Assembly: GCA_963781725.1 (NCBI GenBank)
Contig: CAWAGV010000002.1
Coordinates: 372,001 to 436,000, forward strand
Direction of reading: 5' to 3'
Length of the DNA: 64,000 nucleotides
DNA from: BOG-931 sp963781725
GTDB lineage: Bacteria; Pseudomonadota; Alphaproteobacteria; Rhizobiales; Xanthobacteraceae
This document shows positions 16,384-25,379 of the stretch, piece after piece. A program made the translations under genes and the position numbers. A model generated the notes under the pieces. That model was not told the DNA's origin, ran no database searches, and saw only the letters and a program-made list of their open reading frames with translations. The first letter of the stretch is position 1, and the number at the start of each line of letters is the position of its first letter.

Positions 16384-17676
16384 ATGGCAAATGTTGTCGT
16401 GGTCGGCTCCCAGTGGGGCGACGAAGGCAAGGGTAAGATTGTCGACTGGCTCTCCGAGCAAGCCGACATCGTGGTGCGCTTTCAGGGCGGCCATAATGCC
16501 GGCCACACGCTGGTCATAAACGGCACCACCTACAAACTGTCGCTGTTGCCGTCGGGCGTCGTGCGTCCGGGCAAGATGTCGGTCATCGGTAACGGCGTCG
16601 TGCTCGATCCCCATGCCCTGCTCAAGGAAATCGGCACGCTCAAAAGCCAGGGCGTCACGGTCACGCCTGACACGCTGCGCATTGCCGAGAACACGCCCCT
16701 CATCCTGCCGCTGCATCAGGAACTCGACGTCGCGCGGGAGAAGGCGTCCGGCAAAGGCGCCATCGGCACCACCGGCCGCGGCATCGGCCCGGCCTATGAA
16801 GACAAAGTCGGCCGCCGCGCGATCCGGCTGATGGATCTCGCCGACCTGCAAATGCTCAACGGCAAGCTCGATCGCCTGCTCGCGCACCACAATGCGCTGC
16901 GCCGCGGCCTTGGCATGGCCGAGGTCGAGCCGCGCACGCTGTTCGATGAATTGGCCACGGTAGCGCCGAAAGTATTGCCGTACATGGACACGGTCTGGTC
17001 GCGGCTCGATGAGTGGCGGCGCGAAGGCAAACGCATCCTGTTCGAAGGCGCGCAGGGCGCCCTGCTCGACATCGATCACGGCACCTATCCGTACGTGACC
17101 TCGTCCAACACCGTGGCGGCGCAGGCGGCGACCGGCTCCGGCCTCGGCCCCAATGCGATCGGCTATGTTCTCGGCATCTGCAAGGCTTACACGACGCGCG
17201 TTGGCGCCGGACCGTTCCCGACCGAACAGCTCAACGAGGTCGGCAAGACGCTCGGCGAGCGCGGCAAGGAATTTGGCGTCGTCACCGGCCGGCCCCGGCG
17301 CTGCGGCTGGTTCGATGCCGTGCTGGTGCGTCAAACCGTGCGGACCAGCGGCATCAACGGCCTCGCACTGACCAAGCTGGATATCCTCGACGGCTTCGAC
17401 GAGATCAAAGTCTGCGTCGGTTACCGGCTCGACGGCAAGGAGATCGACTATCTTCCCGCCAGCGAGCACGCCCAGGCCCGCGTCGAACCGATCTACGAAA
17501 CCATTGGCGGCTGGAATGAAAAAACGGCGCGGGCGCGGTCCTGGGCCGAACTCCCGGCCCAAGCCATCAAATACGTTCGCCGGGTCGAAGAACTGGTAGG
17601 ATGTCCCGTCGCGCTGCTGTCGACCAGCCCTGAGCGTGAAGACACCATCCTGATGCAAAACCCGTTCGAGACCTGA
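16384..17676 (+). CDS. purA: Adenylosuccinate synthetase
   Basis: A 430-residue enzyme joining IMP and aspartate with GTP to form adenylosuccinate, the first committed step to AMP. The N-terminal phosphate loop and catalytic residues are in VGSQWGDEGKGKIVDWLS. RFQGGHNAGHTLV, the IMP-contact segment GTTGRGIGPAYEDKVGR and the base-recognition motif ALTKLDILDGFDEIKVC are all present. The length is the standard for the family. It stands alone with a long upstream region, so it probably has its own regulated promoter. Confidence 0.98.
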   Translation: MANVVVVGSQWGDEGKGKIVDWLSEQADIVVRFQGGHNAGHTLVINGTTYKLSLLPSGVVRPGKMSVIGNGVVLDPHALLKEIGTLKSQGVTVTPDTLRIAENTPLILPLHQELDVAREKASGKGAIGTTGRGIGPAYEDKVGRRAIRLMDLADLQMLNGKLDRLLAHHNALRRGLGMAEVEPRTLFDELATVAPKVLPYMDTVWSRLDEWRREGKRILFEGAQGALLDIDHGTYPYVTSSNTVAAQAATGSGLGPNAIGYVLGICKAYTTRVGAGPFPTEQLNEVGKTLGERGKEFGVVTGRPRRCGWFDAVLVRQTVRTSGINGLALTKLDILDGFDEIKVCVGYRLDGKEIDYLPASEHAQARVEPIYETIGGWNEKTARARSWAELPAQAIKYVRRVEELVGCPVALLSTSPEREDTILMQNPFET

Positions 17677-17715
17677 TGGGATGAAAATGACGGGAACGAA
17701 GCGTAAGCTCATTCC

Positions 17716-19332
17716 ATGACGGATTATCAACCGCTCATCGCCCGCGCCGTCGAAGGGCTAGGCAAGAGTACCGGCGAAGCCCGGCGGGGGCTTTACGAGC
17801 GGGCGCGCTCCGCGCTGGTCACGCAATTGCGGAGCGTTGAGCCGCCGCTCTCCGAGTCGGACATCACCCGGGAGCGGCTGTCGCTGGAAGAGGCGATCCG
17901 CAAGGTCGAGGCCGATGCTGCGCGCAGAGCCCGCATGGAGTCGCGGACCGGCGAAGCGCGTTTCGAGCCGCGGCCGCTGCGGCCGACCTCGCGCACCACG
18001 CCGCCGTCGCCGCCGCCTGCGCCGCCCCCGCCAGCGCGCCAGGAAAGATTCTCACCCGAGCCGCCCGATGATCCGCCGCCTGGCGATGAGCCGCCGCAGT
18101 TTGCCGACGACCGAACACCGGCAGTACCCGCCGCACCTCCAAAGCGGCCGGAAACGATCACCGCGCGCAAGAGACTGCTGAGCGCCCGGGCGGTTTCGAT
18201 TACCCGCGAAGGCTTGCGCGGTTTTCGTGACGTCGTCAGCGAGGTTGACGACCTTGGCTCGGCTTCAGCCAAGGCGGCACAGACCGCCCGCGACACGCGA
18301 GACAATTATGAACCTTTGCCGCGGCGGCAAACCGGAGAGATCAAGTCTCCGCCGTCGCGCGAAATGCGGTTTGAGCCGCCACTCGAAGACGATCAGTTGC
18401 GCGACTACGACGCGCTGCAGCCCGAAAGCCTCGAACCGTCATATCAACTCGAGGATGACGAGCCGCCGCTGTTTCCGCCCCAGTCGGGACGCCCGCGCCC
18501 GCCGTCGGATGAGGACGAGTATGAACGCGCCCGGCCGCCGCGCTCCTACGCCGGATTGGCCAAGGCGGCGGTCATCGCCTGCGCGATCGGCATCGTGGTG
18601 GCGCTTCTAGCCTGGCAGTGGCCCAACATCTCCCAGTTCGTTTCGCGGTTCGGGTCCCACGCGCCGACGCAGACCACGCAGCAGGATCAGCAACCGGCGC
18701 AACAGCCGAAATTTTCGGGCCGGGTTCCGCAAGACCAGAATCAGACCCAGACCCCCGGCGCGCCGGCGACCGGCAACCAGAATGCGCCGGCGGTGGCGCA
18801 GCGCGTCGTCCTCTACGAGGAAGATCCAAACGACCCGCAGGGCCGCCGTTTTGTCGGTTCCGCGATTTGGCGGACGGAAACGGTTTCTCCGGGGCCGGGC
18901 CTCGCGCCCGAGCTTGCAGTCCGTGCCGACATCGAGATTCCCGACCGCCGCATGACGGTAACCTGGTCGCTGCGGCGCAACACCGACAAGGCTTTGCCGG
19001 CGAGCCACACCATCGAGATCATGTTCAATCTGCCGGCTGATTTTCCCGGCGGCGGCATCGCCAACGTACCCGGCGTGCTCATGAAGCAAGCCGAGCAGGC
19101 GCGCGGTACGCCGCTCGCCGGGCTTGCGGTGAAGGTGACCAACGGATTTTTCCTGATCGGTCTGTCCGCGGTCGATGCCGACCGGCAGCGGAACTTGCAA
19201 TTGCTCAAGGATCAGGAGTGGTTCGACATTCCGCTGGTCTACACCAATGGCGGACGCGCTATCCTTGCCGTCGAAAAGGGACCGCCGGGCGACCGCGCCT
19301 TTGCCGATGCTTTTACGGCGTGGTCCAAGTGA
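17716..19332 (+). CDS. Single-pass membrane protein of unknown function, Pro-rich cytoplasmic region
   Basis: A 538-residue protein with no domain I recognise. Residues 1-75 form a charged helical segment (MTDYQPLIARAVEGLGKSTG...). Residues 85-145 are Pro-rich with a PPSPPPAPPPP run. Residues 150-275 are acidic and disordered-looking. One transmembrane helix lies at about 281-301 (LAKAAVIACAIGIVVALLAW), followed by a Gln/Pro linker. A folded C-terminal domain of about 180 residues begins RVVLYEEDPNDPQGRRFVGS and includes NLPADFPGGGIANVPGVLMK. The topology suggests a cytoplasmic N-terminus and a periplasmic C-terminal domain. Similar proteins occur next to purA in Bradyrhizobium relatives (from memory). 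It sits 39 bp after purA and before kdsD, so it may share the purA transcript. Confidence 0.75.
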   Translation: MTDYQPLIARAVEGLGKSTGEARRGLYERARSALVTQLRSVEPPLSESDITRERLSLEEAIRKVEADAARRARMESRTGEARFEPRPLRPTSRTTPPSPPPAPPPPARQERFSPEPPDDPPPGDEPPQFADDRTPAVPAAPPKRPETITARKRLLSARAVSITREGLRGFRDVVSEVDDLGSASAKAAQTARDTRDNYEPLPRRQTGEIKSPPSREMRFEPPLEDDQLRDYDALQPESLEPSYQLEDDEPPLFPPQSGRPRPPSDEDEYERARPPRSYAGLAKAAVIACAIGIVVALLAWQWPNISQFVSRFGSHAPTQTTQQDQQPAQQPKFSGRVPQDQNQTQTPGAPATGNQNAPAVAQRVVLYEEDPNDPQGRRFVGSAIWRTETVSPGPGLAPELAVRADIEIPDRRMTVTWSLRRNTDKALPASHTIEIMFNLPADFPGGGIANVPGVLMKQAEQARGTPLAGLAVKVTNGFFLIGLSAVDADRQRNLQLLKDQEWFDIPLVYTNGGRAILAVEKGPPGDRAFADAFTAWSK

Positions 19333-19410
19333 GAGCTGCATAAGCCGAGCGGAGCAAGCCGAGATTAAGGGTATCGTTCCAGGCGTGGTTGCGGACTGGG
19401 GAGTAGTCGA

Positions 19411-20430
19411 GTGAACAAGCGTGCGAAGGCAAGCCCCAGTGCTGCCAAAGCGGACACGGCCGAAGCGCGCCCGCATATCGCCTCGGCGCTGCGTACGCTC
19501 GGAACCGAAGGCGAAGGCGTCGCCGCGCTGGCCGCCGCGATGTGCGATGGCCTGGGCGCGCCGTTCGCCGCCGCCGTTGAAACAATCCGCAATGCGCACG
19601 GCCGCGTCATCGTCACCGGCATGGGCAAGTCCGGCCACGTCGGACGCAAGATCGCGGCAACGCTTGCCTCGACGGGAACGCCGGCGTTCTTCGTCCATTC
19701 TGCCGACGCGAGTCACGGCGATCTCGGCATGATCACATCCGACGATGTAATGCTGGCCTTGTCCTGGTCGGGAGAGACCGAGGAACTGAAAGACCTGATC
19801 ACCTACTCCCGGCGCTTTCGCATTACGCTGATCGCCGTTACCGCCAGCACAGACAGCACGCTCGGCAAGTCGGCGGATATCGTTCTGGCGTTGCCGGAAG
19901 CGCGTGAGGCCTGTCCGCACAATCTTGCGCCGACGACCTCGTCACTGATGCAGCTCGCGCTGGGCGATGCGCTTGCCATCGCGCTGCTCGAAAGCCGGGG
20001 CTTCACCGCCATCGATTTCGGCGTATTCCATCCGCGCGGCACACTCGGCGCCATGCTCAAATTCGTGCGCGACGTCATGCACCAAGGCAAAGCCGTGCCG
20101 CAGATCGGGCGCGGCGCGCCGATGTCGGAAGCCATCGTCGAAATGACCTCCAAGGGCTTCGGCTGCGTCGCGATTATCGAAGCCAATGGCAAGCTCGCCG
20201 GCGTCATTACCGACGGCGATTTGCGCCGCCACATGCGCGCCGACTTGCTGCAAGCGCCGGTGGAACAGGTGATGACGCAATCGCCAAAAACCGTCCGGCC
20301 GGACCAATTGGCCAGCGAAGCATTGCAACTTTTGAATTCATCGAAAATCACCGCACTGTTCGTCGTCGAACAGGGCGCGCCGGTCGGCATCGTTCATTTC
20401 CACGACCTGCTGCGCGCCGGCGTGGCCTGA
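19411..20430 (+). CDS. kdsD: Arabinose-5-phosphate isomerase (KpsF/GutQ family)
   Basis: A 339-residue enzyme that interconverts ribulose 5-phosphate and arabinose 5-phosphate for Kdo synthesis in LPS. It has an N-terminal SIS domain (VIVTGMGKSGHVGRKIAATL, FFVHSADASHGDLGMI, LALSWSGETEEL). Two CBS domains follow (from about residue 220, KAVPQIGRGAPMSEAIVEM, and VEQVMTQSPKTVRPDQLA). HPRGTLGAML at about residue 205 is a family signature. The start is GTG at 19411; it is close to the preceding gene (78 bp) and on the same strand. Its location just before the LPS region fits its role. Confidence 0.93.
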   Translation: MNKRAKASPSAAKADTAEARPHIASALRTLGTEGEGVAALAAAMCDGLGAPFAAAVETIRNAHGRVIVTGMGKSGHVGRKIAATLASTGTPAFFVHSADASHGDLGMITSDDVMLALSWSGETEELKDLITYSRRFRITLIAVTASTDSTLGKSADIVLALPEAREACPHNLAPTTSSLMQLALGDALAIALLESRGFTAIDFGVFHPRGTLGAMLKFVRDVMHQGKAVPQIGRGAPMSEAIVEMTSKGFGCVAIIEANGKLAGVITDGDLRRHMRADLLQAPVEQVMTQSPKTVRPDQLASEALQLLNSSKITALFVVEQGAPVGIVHFHDLLRAGVA

Positions 20431-20485
20431 TCGACGCACCACACCAGCGGCGGAGCCCCGATTGGCCGTACGAAGCGTGCAGCCG

Positions 20486-20875
20486 CTAGTACAAGCCTCC
20501 CCGCGCGGTCGGGGTATCGCCGGTTGGAGCCGGATCGCTGCCTTGCATGCTGCCTTGGACGCTACCTTGGACACTGCTTGGGGCCGCCGGGACTGGAGCC
20601 GCAGGCGCGCTGGCTGTAGCGGCGGGCGGCGCCGGCAAGGCGCCCTCAGCCTGCCGGTGAGCGATGTATTCCTGATACCCTGGGGCGCCCGGCCGGGGCG
20701 GCAGGTCGGCCGGTTCGCCGCCGGCCCAGTGCGGCCAATGATCGGCGACGTTGCCAGAAAACTGGGTGCATGCCCCCAGGGATGCCGCAAGACCGAGGCC
20801 GGCGCAGAGCGCCGCCAGCGCCAAAAAGTGCTGCTTGGCCAAAAAAAGCTGCTTGAATGGCTGCCTGAATGTCAT
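20486..20875 (-). CDS. Putative lipoprotein, hypothetical
   Basis: A 129-residue protein starting MTFRQPFKQLFLAKQHF, with a hydrophobic signal segment and a lipobox LGAC at about residues 33-36, so it is predicted to be lipidated after cleavage. The mature part is Pro/Ala-rich and ends with short repeats QGSVQGSMQGS. I recognise no domain. The ATG at 20873-20875 is preceded on the minus strand by AGGTGG, a good ribosome-binding site; longer frames upstream lack the signal arrangement. It is convergent with kdsD and divergent from the second lipoprotein gene at 21009. Confidence 0.62.
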   Translation of the reverse strand: MTFRQPFKQLFLAKQHFLALAALCAGLGLAASLGACTQFSGNVADHWPHWAGGEPADLPPRPGAPGYQEYIAHRQAEGALPAPPAATASAPAAPVPAAPSSVQGSVQGSMQGSDPAPTGDTPTARGGLY

Positions 20876-21008
20876 GCCACCTGCTGGGTCGGTCCCTCGG
20901 CAAGGGGGATGGGCTGATTTCATGGCGGGACTGTGGAGCCCGCGCAGGCATCGGCCAAAACCGGCCCGGTGCTGGAATTTTGGCAACAAGAGTTTCTATG
21001 GTTTCGGT

Positions 21009-21455
21009 GTGAAGGATTTCCTAACCGGCCGTCAATCTCCGAAACCGTGGTGTGCCGTCGTGCTGGCGGCGCTGGTGCTCGCGCCCGGCTGCAGCAACAT
21101 CGCGCTGCCTGCGACAGGCGCGCCGCCGATGGGTCCGGACCCGACCTATGCGAAGCTGGTCGCCGACTACATGCGCACCGCTTTCAAAGACCTGCCGCCG
21201 AGCAGCGCCGCCGAAATCTCGCAACCGCGCTGGGTGCAATCGCAGAAAGGCTGGAACTGGCTCGCCTGTGTTCATTTCCAGGACCACGACGGCCGCCGCC
21301 GTACTTATTCGGTGTTCTTTAACGACGGCAGCGTCGTCGATGCCCGGTACGCGGTATCGATCGACGCTTGCGGCGGGCAGAGCTATTGGCCATTAGACCT
21401 GACGGGGAATCCGCAGAGGCCGGGAGCCTTGGGCGACAACGGGCCTCTGTATTAG
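21009..21455 (+). CDS. Putative lipoprotein of unknown function
   Basis: Read from a GTG at 21009, it gives 148 residues: MKDFLTGRQSPKPW, a hydrophobic stretch AVVLAALVLAPGC and a lipobox cysteine, then a globular domain. Features are PDPTYAKLVADYMRTAFKD, WNWLACVHFQDHDGRRRTYS and DGSVVDARYAVSIDACGGQSY. No known family is assigned with certainty, but the two cysteines (LACVH and DACGG) may form a disulphide outside the cytoplasm. An open frame extends upstream to 20751 with no signal-like start and overlaps the divergent lipoprotein gene, so I prefer the GTG. Start uncertain. Confidence 0.6.
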   Translation: MKDFLTGRQSPKPWCAVVLAALVLAPGCSNIALPATGAPPMGPDPTYAKLVADYMRTAFKDLPPSSAAEISQPRWVQSQKGWNWLACVHFQDHDGRRRTYSVFFNDGSVVDARYAVSIDACGGQSYWPLDLTGNPQRPGALGDNGPLY

Positions 21456-21484
21456 TGAACGTGATGACGGGAGGAACAAGCAAC

Positions 21485-22487
21485 GTGTCGGCGTTGGGAG
21501 GGACGGTCACCGTCGCCGTTGCGGCATTGCTCGCGGCTCTGTTGATCGCCGCGCTGTTGCCGTGGCTTACGCGCTTTGCGCTGGCGAAGCCGAACGCGCG
21601 ATCGTCGCATCAGGTGCCCACGCCGCAAAGCGGCGGCATTGCCGTCGTCGCAGCGATGCTGGTGGCAGCGCTTGCGGCGATTGAGGTCTTTTCATCCAAC
21701 ACAACGACCATGCCGATCCCTGTCATCGCCATCGCGATTGTCGCAATGGCGTGCCTTGGTGCCGCCGCCGACATCAAACCCCTGCCCGTAAAACTGCGCC
21801 TGCTGCTTCAGGCCGTCATCATCGGCGGTGTCCTCTGCGCGATGCCCGCGAGGTTGCACATCATCCCGGCGATGCCGTTATGGATCGAACGATGTCTTTT
21901 GCTGATTGGCGGCCTCTGGTTCGTCAATCTGGTCAACTTCATGGACGGCATCGACTGGATGACAGTGGCCGAAGTCATCCCGTTGACCGCCACGCTCGCA
22001 GTACTGGGATTTGCCGGCGAGCTCCCGGCCTATGCAACCACGCTATCGCTTGCGCTTGGCGGCGCGACCGCTGGATTTGCCTATTTCAACCGGCCGGTGG
22101 CGAGAATTTTTCTCGGCGACGCCGGCAGCCTGCCGATCGGATTGATTCTCGGGATCCTGCTGCTGTTTGTCGCAGGCGACGGGGCATGCCGTCGCCGCGC
22201 TGATCATGCCGCTCTATTATCTCGCCGACGCAACCATCACCCTGCTGCGCCGCGTCGTGCGCGGTGAAAACGTCACGCAAGCGCATCGCACGCATTTTTA
22301 TCAACGCGCCACGGATAGAGGCTTCGCGGTCATGGACGTGGTGACGCGCGTATTCGCGACAAACCTGTGCCTTGGCGCGCTGGCCATACTGACTGTCGTT
22401 GTGCCCTGGACCGGCAGCATCGCCCTGATCGTCAGCGTCGCGCTTGTCGGGTGGCTGCTGTTCGCTTTCGAGCGAGGCAAAGCATGA
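21485..22487 (+). CDS. WecA/WbpL-type polyprenyl-phosphate glycosyl-1-phosphate transferase, interrupted by +1 frameshift
   Basis: A membrane enzyme of the MraY/WecA/WbpL family that would transfer a sugar-1-phosphate to undecaprenyl phosphate, starting O-antigen or capsule repeat synthesis. Family motifs are ARSSHQVPTPQSGG near the N-terminus, FVNLVNFMDGIDWMT in the catalytic loop, and FLGDAGSLPIGLILG. After FVAGDG at base 22183 the frame breaks. Removing one G from the GGGG run at 22181-22184 restores HAVAALIMPLYYLADATITL and the C-terminal part, giving 333 residues, the normal length. The GTG at 21485 has a good GGGAGGAA site (21469-21476); the ATG at 21464 is an alternative. The shift is either a homopolymer error or a real loss. 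Confidence 0.82.
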
Positions 22488-23443
22488 GCCGCATTCTGGT
22501 CACCGGCGCGTCTGGTTTTATCGGCCGGCCCGTCGTGGACGCCTTGATCAACGCCGGCCATTCGGTGCGCGCCGCGGTTCGCCGGCCGCAACTCGCGTTT
22601 CCTGCCGGTGTGGAGGTCGTGCAACACGGCGATCTCGCACAGCCTACCGATTGGCGGCCTTTGCTCGCGGGCATCGAACAGATCATCCACCTCGCCGGTA
22701 TCGCCCATATCGGCCGCGGTGTTGCTGCCGAGCTCTATGACCGCGTCAATCACCAGGCGACCGCGCAACTCGCCACAGCCGCGGCGCAGGCCGGCATAAG
22801 CCGCTTCGTGTTCGTCTCCTCGATCCGGGCGCAGAGCGGACCGACCGCCGACCACGCGCTGACCGAGAACGATACGCCGGCGCCGACGGACGCTTATGGC
22901 CGCTCCAAGCTTGCCGCTGAACAGGCGGTGCGCGCCTCCGGCGTTCCCTTCACAATTTTGCGTCCGGTTTTGCTTTACGGCCCGGGCGTCAAGGGAAACT
23001 TCGCGACGCTGGCGCGCGCCGCGGCTTCGCCGCTGCCGCTGCCAGTGAAGGATTTCGTCAACCGGCGCTCGATCCTCGATATCGACAACTTCATCTCGGC
23101 CTTGCAGTTCGTGCTGTCTGCGCCGCAGACCGCGGGCGAAACCTACGTGGTGTCCGATCCCGGTATGGCGCTTCGGCTCGACGACGTGATCGCGACACTG
23201 CGGCAGGCCACGAACCGGCGCCCGTTCGTCGTGTCGTTGTCGACCGATTATTTCGAGTGGCCGTTACGACTGATGCGGCGCGGCGATGCGTGGGACCGGA
23301 TCGGCGGCAATTTACGCGCCGATCCCGGCAAGCTGATCGCTGCCGGCTGGCAGCCGTTGCACGACACCCGCGCCGGGCTGACGGCGATGGCTCAGGCTGC
23401 GGCGCCGCGGAAATCCGGCACGGCCTCGGTCAGCACCCGGTAA
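22484..23443 (+). CDS. NAD-dependent epimerase/dehydratase, WbpV-like 4-reductase candidate
   Basis: A 319-residue extended short-chain dehydrogenase. The NAD motif is TGASGFIGRPVVDAL; the catalytic Tyr-x3-Lys is in DAYGRSKLAAEQAVR. RPVLLYGPGVKGNF is typical of the UDP-sugar 4-epimerase/4-keto-reductase branch. It starts inside the stop of the WecA-type transferase gene (ATGA overlap) and lies next to a convergent CapD/WbpM-like dehydratase. That neighbourhood suggests it reduces the dehydratase product to UDP-QuiNAc or UDP-FucNAc, by analogy with WbpV/WreQ. The precise sugar is an inference. Its 3' end overlaps the convergent gene by 52 bp. Confidence 0.85.
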   Translation: MSRILVTGASGFIGRPVVDALINAGHSVRAAVRRPQLAFPAGVEVVQHGDLAQPTDWRPLLAGIEQIIHLAGIAHIGRGVAAELYDRVNHQATAQLATAAAQAGISRFVFVSSIRAQSGPTADHALTENDTPAPTDAYGRSKLAAEQAVRASGVPFTILRPVLLYGPGVKGNFATLARAAASPLPLPVKDFVNRRSILDIDNFISALQFVLSAPQTAGETYVVSDPGMALRLDDVIATLRQATNRRPFVVSLSTDYFEWPLRLMRRGDAWDRIGGNLRADPGKLIAAGWQPLHDTRAGLTAMAQAAAPRKSGTASVSTR

Positions 23444-25302
23444 ATCGCTTCGCGCTCCTCGCGCGACAATCCCTGCTCGAGCAGCGCCAGCCAGCCCCGC
23501 ATCGACTCCAGCGACGGCTGAACCGGCCGCGCCGCGACAATGCCGTCAAAACCGATCTCGGACGTCGGCTCTTCGCGGGCGAACAGGATTTCCTGGATCC
23601 GCTCGCCGGGGCGCGTCCCGGTGTACACAATATCGATGTCGCGGCCTGGCTCGAGACCGGCGAGCCGGATCATCCGCTCGGCAAGATCCACGATCTTCAC
23701 CGGCTGCCCCATGTTGAGCACATAAATCGAAACGTCGGAACGGTCTGGTCCAAGCGCGTGAGTGGCCGACATCACCACGAGGTCGCAGGCCTCCCGGATG
23801 GTCATGAAGTAGCGCACCATATCCGGGTGGGTGACCGTCACCGGCCCGCCGGCGTCGATTTGCGCCTTGAATTTCGGCACCACCGAACCGTTGGAAGCGA
23901 GCACATTGCCGAACCGCACCGCGATGAGACGCATCGGCCGCTGGCCGGTTTCGGCGCGCTTCGAAATATCGGCGTCGAGCGCCTGGCAATACATTTCGGC
24001 AAAGCGCTTCGTCGCGCCAAGCACCGAGACCGGCTCGATCGCCTTATCGGTCGAGATCATGACCATCGCCGCGGCACCGGCGGCAGCCGCGGCATCGGCG
24101 ACATTCACCGAGCCGAATACGTTCGTCTTGACCCCTTCTTCCCAATTCTGCTCCAGCAACGGGACGTGCTTGAGCGCCGCGGCGTGAAACACGATGTCGG
24201 GTTTGAAATCCGCCATCAGGCGGAACATCCGGTTGCGCTCGCGCACATCGGCGATCCGGCCGTCGATCTGCGCCGCCGATTTCCGGATCGCAAGCGTTTC
24301 AAGAACGCCGTGCAGCGCCGGCTCGGAATTCTCGATGATGAGAAGGCGTGTCGCATCAAATGTAATGACGCGATCGCAAATCTCGGAGCCGATTGAGCCG
24401 CCACCGCCGGTGACCACGACCGATTTGCCCTTCAGGAAATTTTCAAGCCGTCCGTAATCGATCTTGACGCTGGGGCGCAGCAGCAAGTCCTCGACATTGA
24501 CTGGCGCTAGCCGCGGCATGTCCCCGCCGTCGTCGAGCGACGGCAACCGGCTCACCGTCAGTCCGAGACGCCGCGCCAGCATCAACGTCGCTTCCGGCTT
24601 GGCGTCCGGCTCGAATGCCGACGGCGTGAAGACGACGCGGGAGACGGTGGTGCCGCGTTCCGCGAGATCGCTGACGGTTTGGTCGAGATCGGCAAAGCCG
24701 CCGAGCACCGGAACGCCGCGAATGGATTGTCCGCGATCCGCGCTGGACTGCGACAGCACGCCAACCGGCCAGATCTTGCGCACCGCACCGCTTTCGATCG
24801 CACGCAGCAAGACCTCCGCGTCCGCCGCGCGTCCGAGCACCAGGGTGGGATTCGCCGCGTCGGCGAGCGCATGTTGGCGCGTACGCGTGTAGCGAAAATA
24901 GCGGTACGCAATCCGCGGCCCGCCGAGGAAAACGTTTTGCAGAATGAAATACAGGAGGATCGTGATCTTGCCGAAGAAAAACTGGCCGAGCACGTTTGGC
25001 GCGACGAGCACATAGTCGAGCGCCAGCAGCGAGACCGCGAGCACCGCCGACGCACGCAGGATGTTCATCAGATCCGGAAGCGAGGCAAAGCGCCACTTCG
25101 CTTCGTAGAGATGAAACAGGTAGTAGATGATCCCGGCATAGACCAGGAAGCCCGGCAGGAAATAAAGCAGCGGCAGCAGCCGCTCGGCGATACCGGGTTC
25201 TTCAAAACGGATATAGAAACTCGCGACGATCGCAGCCGCCGACATGACGAGATCATGAGCGACGATAAGCGCCCTGCGCGGGCTCAGATTCAATCCGAGC
25301 AT
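23392..25302 (-). CDS. CapD/WbpM-family nucleotide-sugar 4,6-dehydratase, membrane-bound
   Basis: A 636-residue protein of the large CapD/WbpM/PglF type. It has about four N-terminal transmembrane helices (residues 10-120). A middle nucleotide-binding domain follows (TLVLGRAADAEVLLRAIE), then a C-terminal dehydratase starting VVTGGGGSIGSEICDRVI. The SDKA-type active-site region is ISTDKAIEPVSVLGATKRFAE, and RFGNVLASNGSVVPKF follows. These enzymes convert UDP-GlcNAc to the 4-keto-6-deoxy sugar for O-antigen or capsule synthesis. With the neighbouring reductase and sugar-phosphate transferase it makes a coherent initiation pathway. The 3' end overlaps the convergent epimerase gene. Confidence 0.92.
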   Translation of the reverse strand: MLGLNLSPRRALIVAHDLVMSAAAIVASFYIRFEEPGIAERLLPLLYFLPGFLVYAGIIYYLFHLYEAKWRFASLPDLMNILRASAVLAVSLLALDYVLVAPNVLGQFFFGKITILLYFILQNVFLGGPRIAYRYFRYTRTRQHALADAANPTLVLGRAADAEVLLRAIESGAVRKIWPVGVLSQSSADRGQSIRGVPVLGGFADLDQTVSDLAERGTTVSRVVFTPSAFEPDAKPEATLMLARRLGLTVSRLPSLDDGGDMPRLAPVNVEDLLLRPSVKIDYGRLENFLKGKSVVVTGGGGSIGSEICDRVITFDATRLLIIENSEPALHGVLETLAIRKSAAQIDGRIADVRERNRMFRLMADFKPDIVFHAAALKHVPLLEQNWEEGVKTNVFGSVNVADAAAAAGAAAMVMISTDKAIEPVSVLGATKRFAEMYCQALDADISKRAETGQRPMRLIAVRFGNVLASNGSVVPKFKAQIDAGGPVTVTHPDMVRYFMTIREACDLVVMSATHALGPDRSDVSIYVLNMGQPVKIVDLAERMIRLAGLEPGRDIDIVYTGTRPGERIQEILFAREEPTSEIGFDGIVAARPVQPSLESMRGWLALLEQGLSREEREAIYRVLTEAVPDFRGAAA

Positions 25303-25379
25303 GCCTATCCCGTGCTGCCGAGTATACCGTTCATGTCATTACCGGGCTTTCAACCGCCGCGCCACCCGAAACAGCGGGC

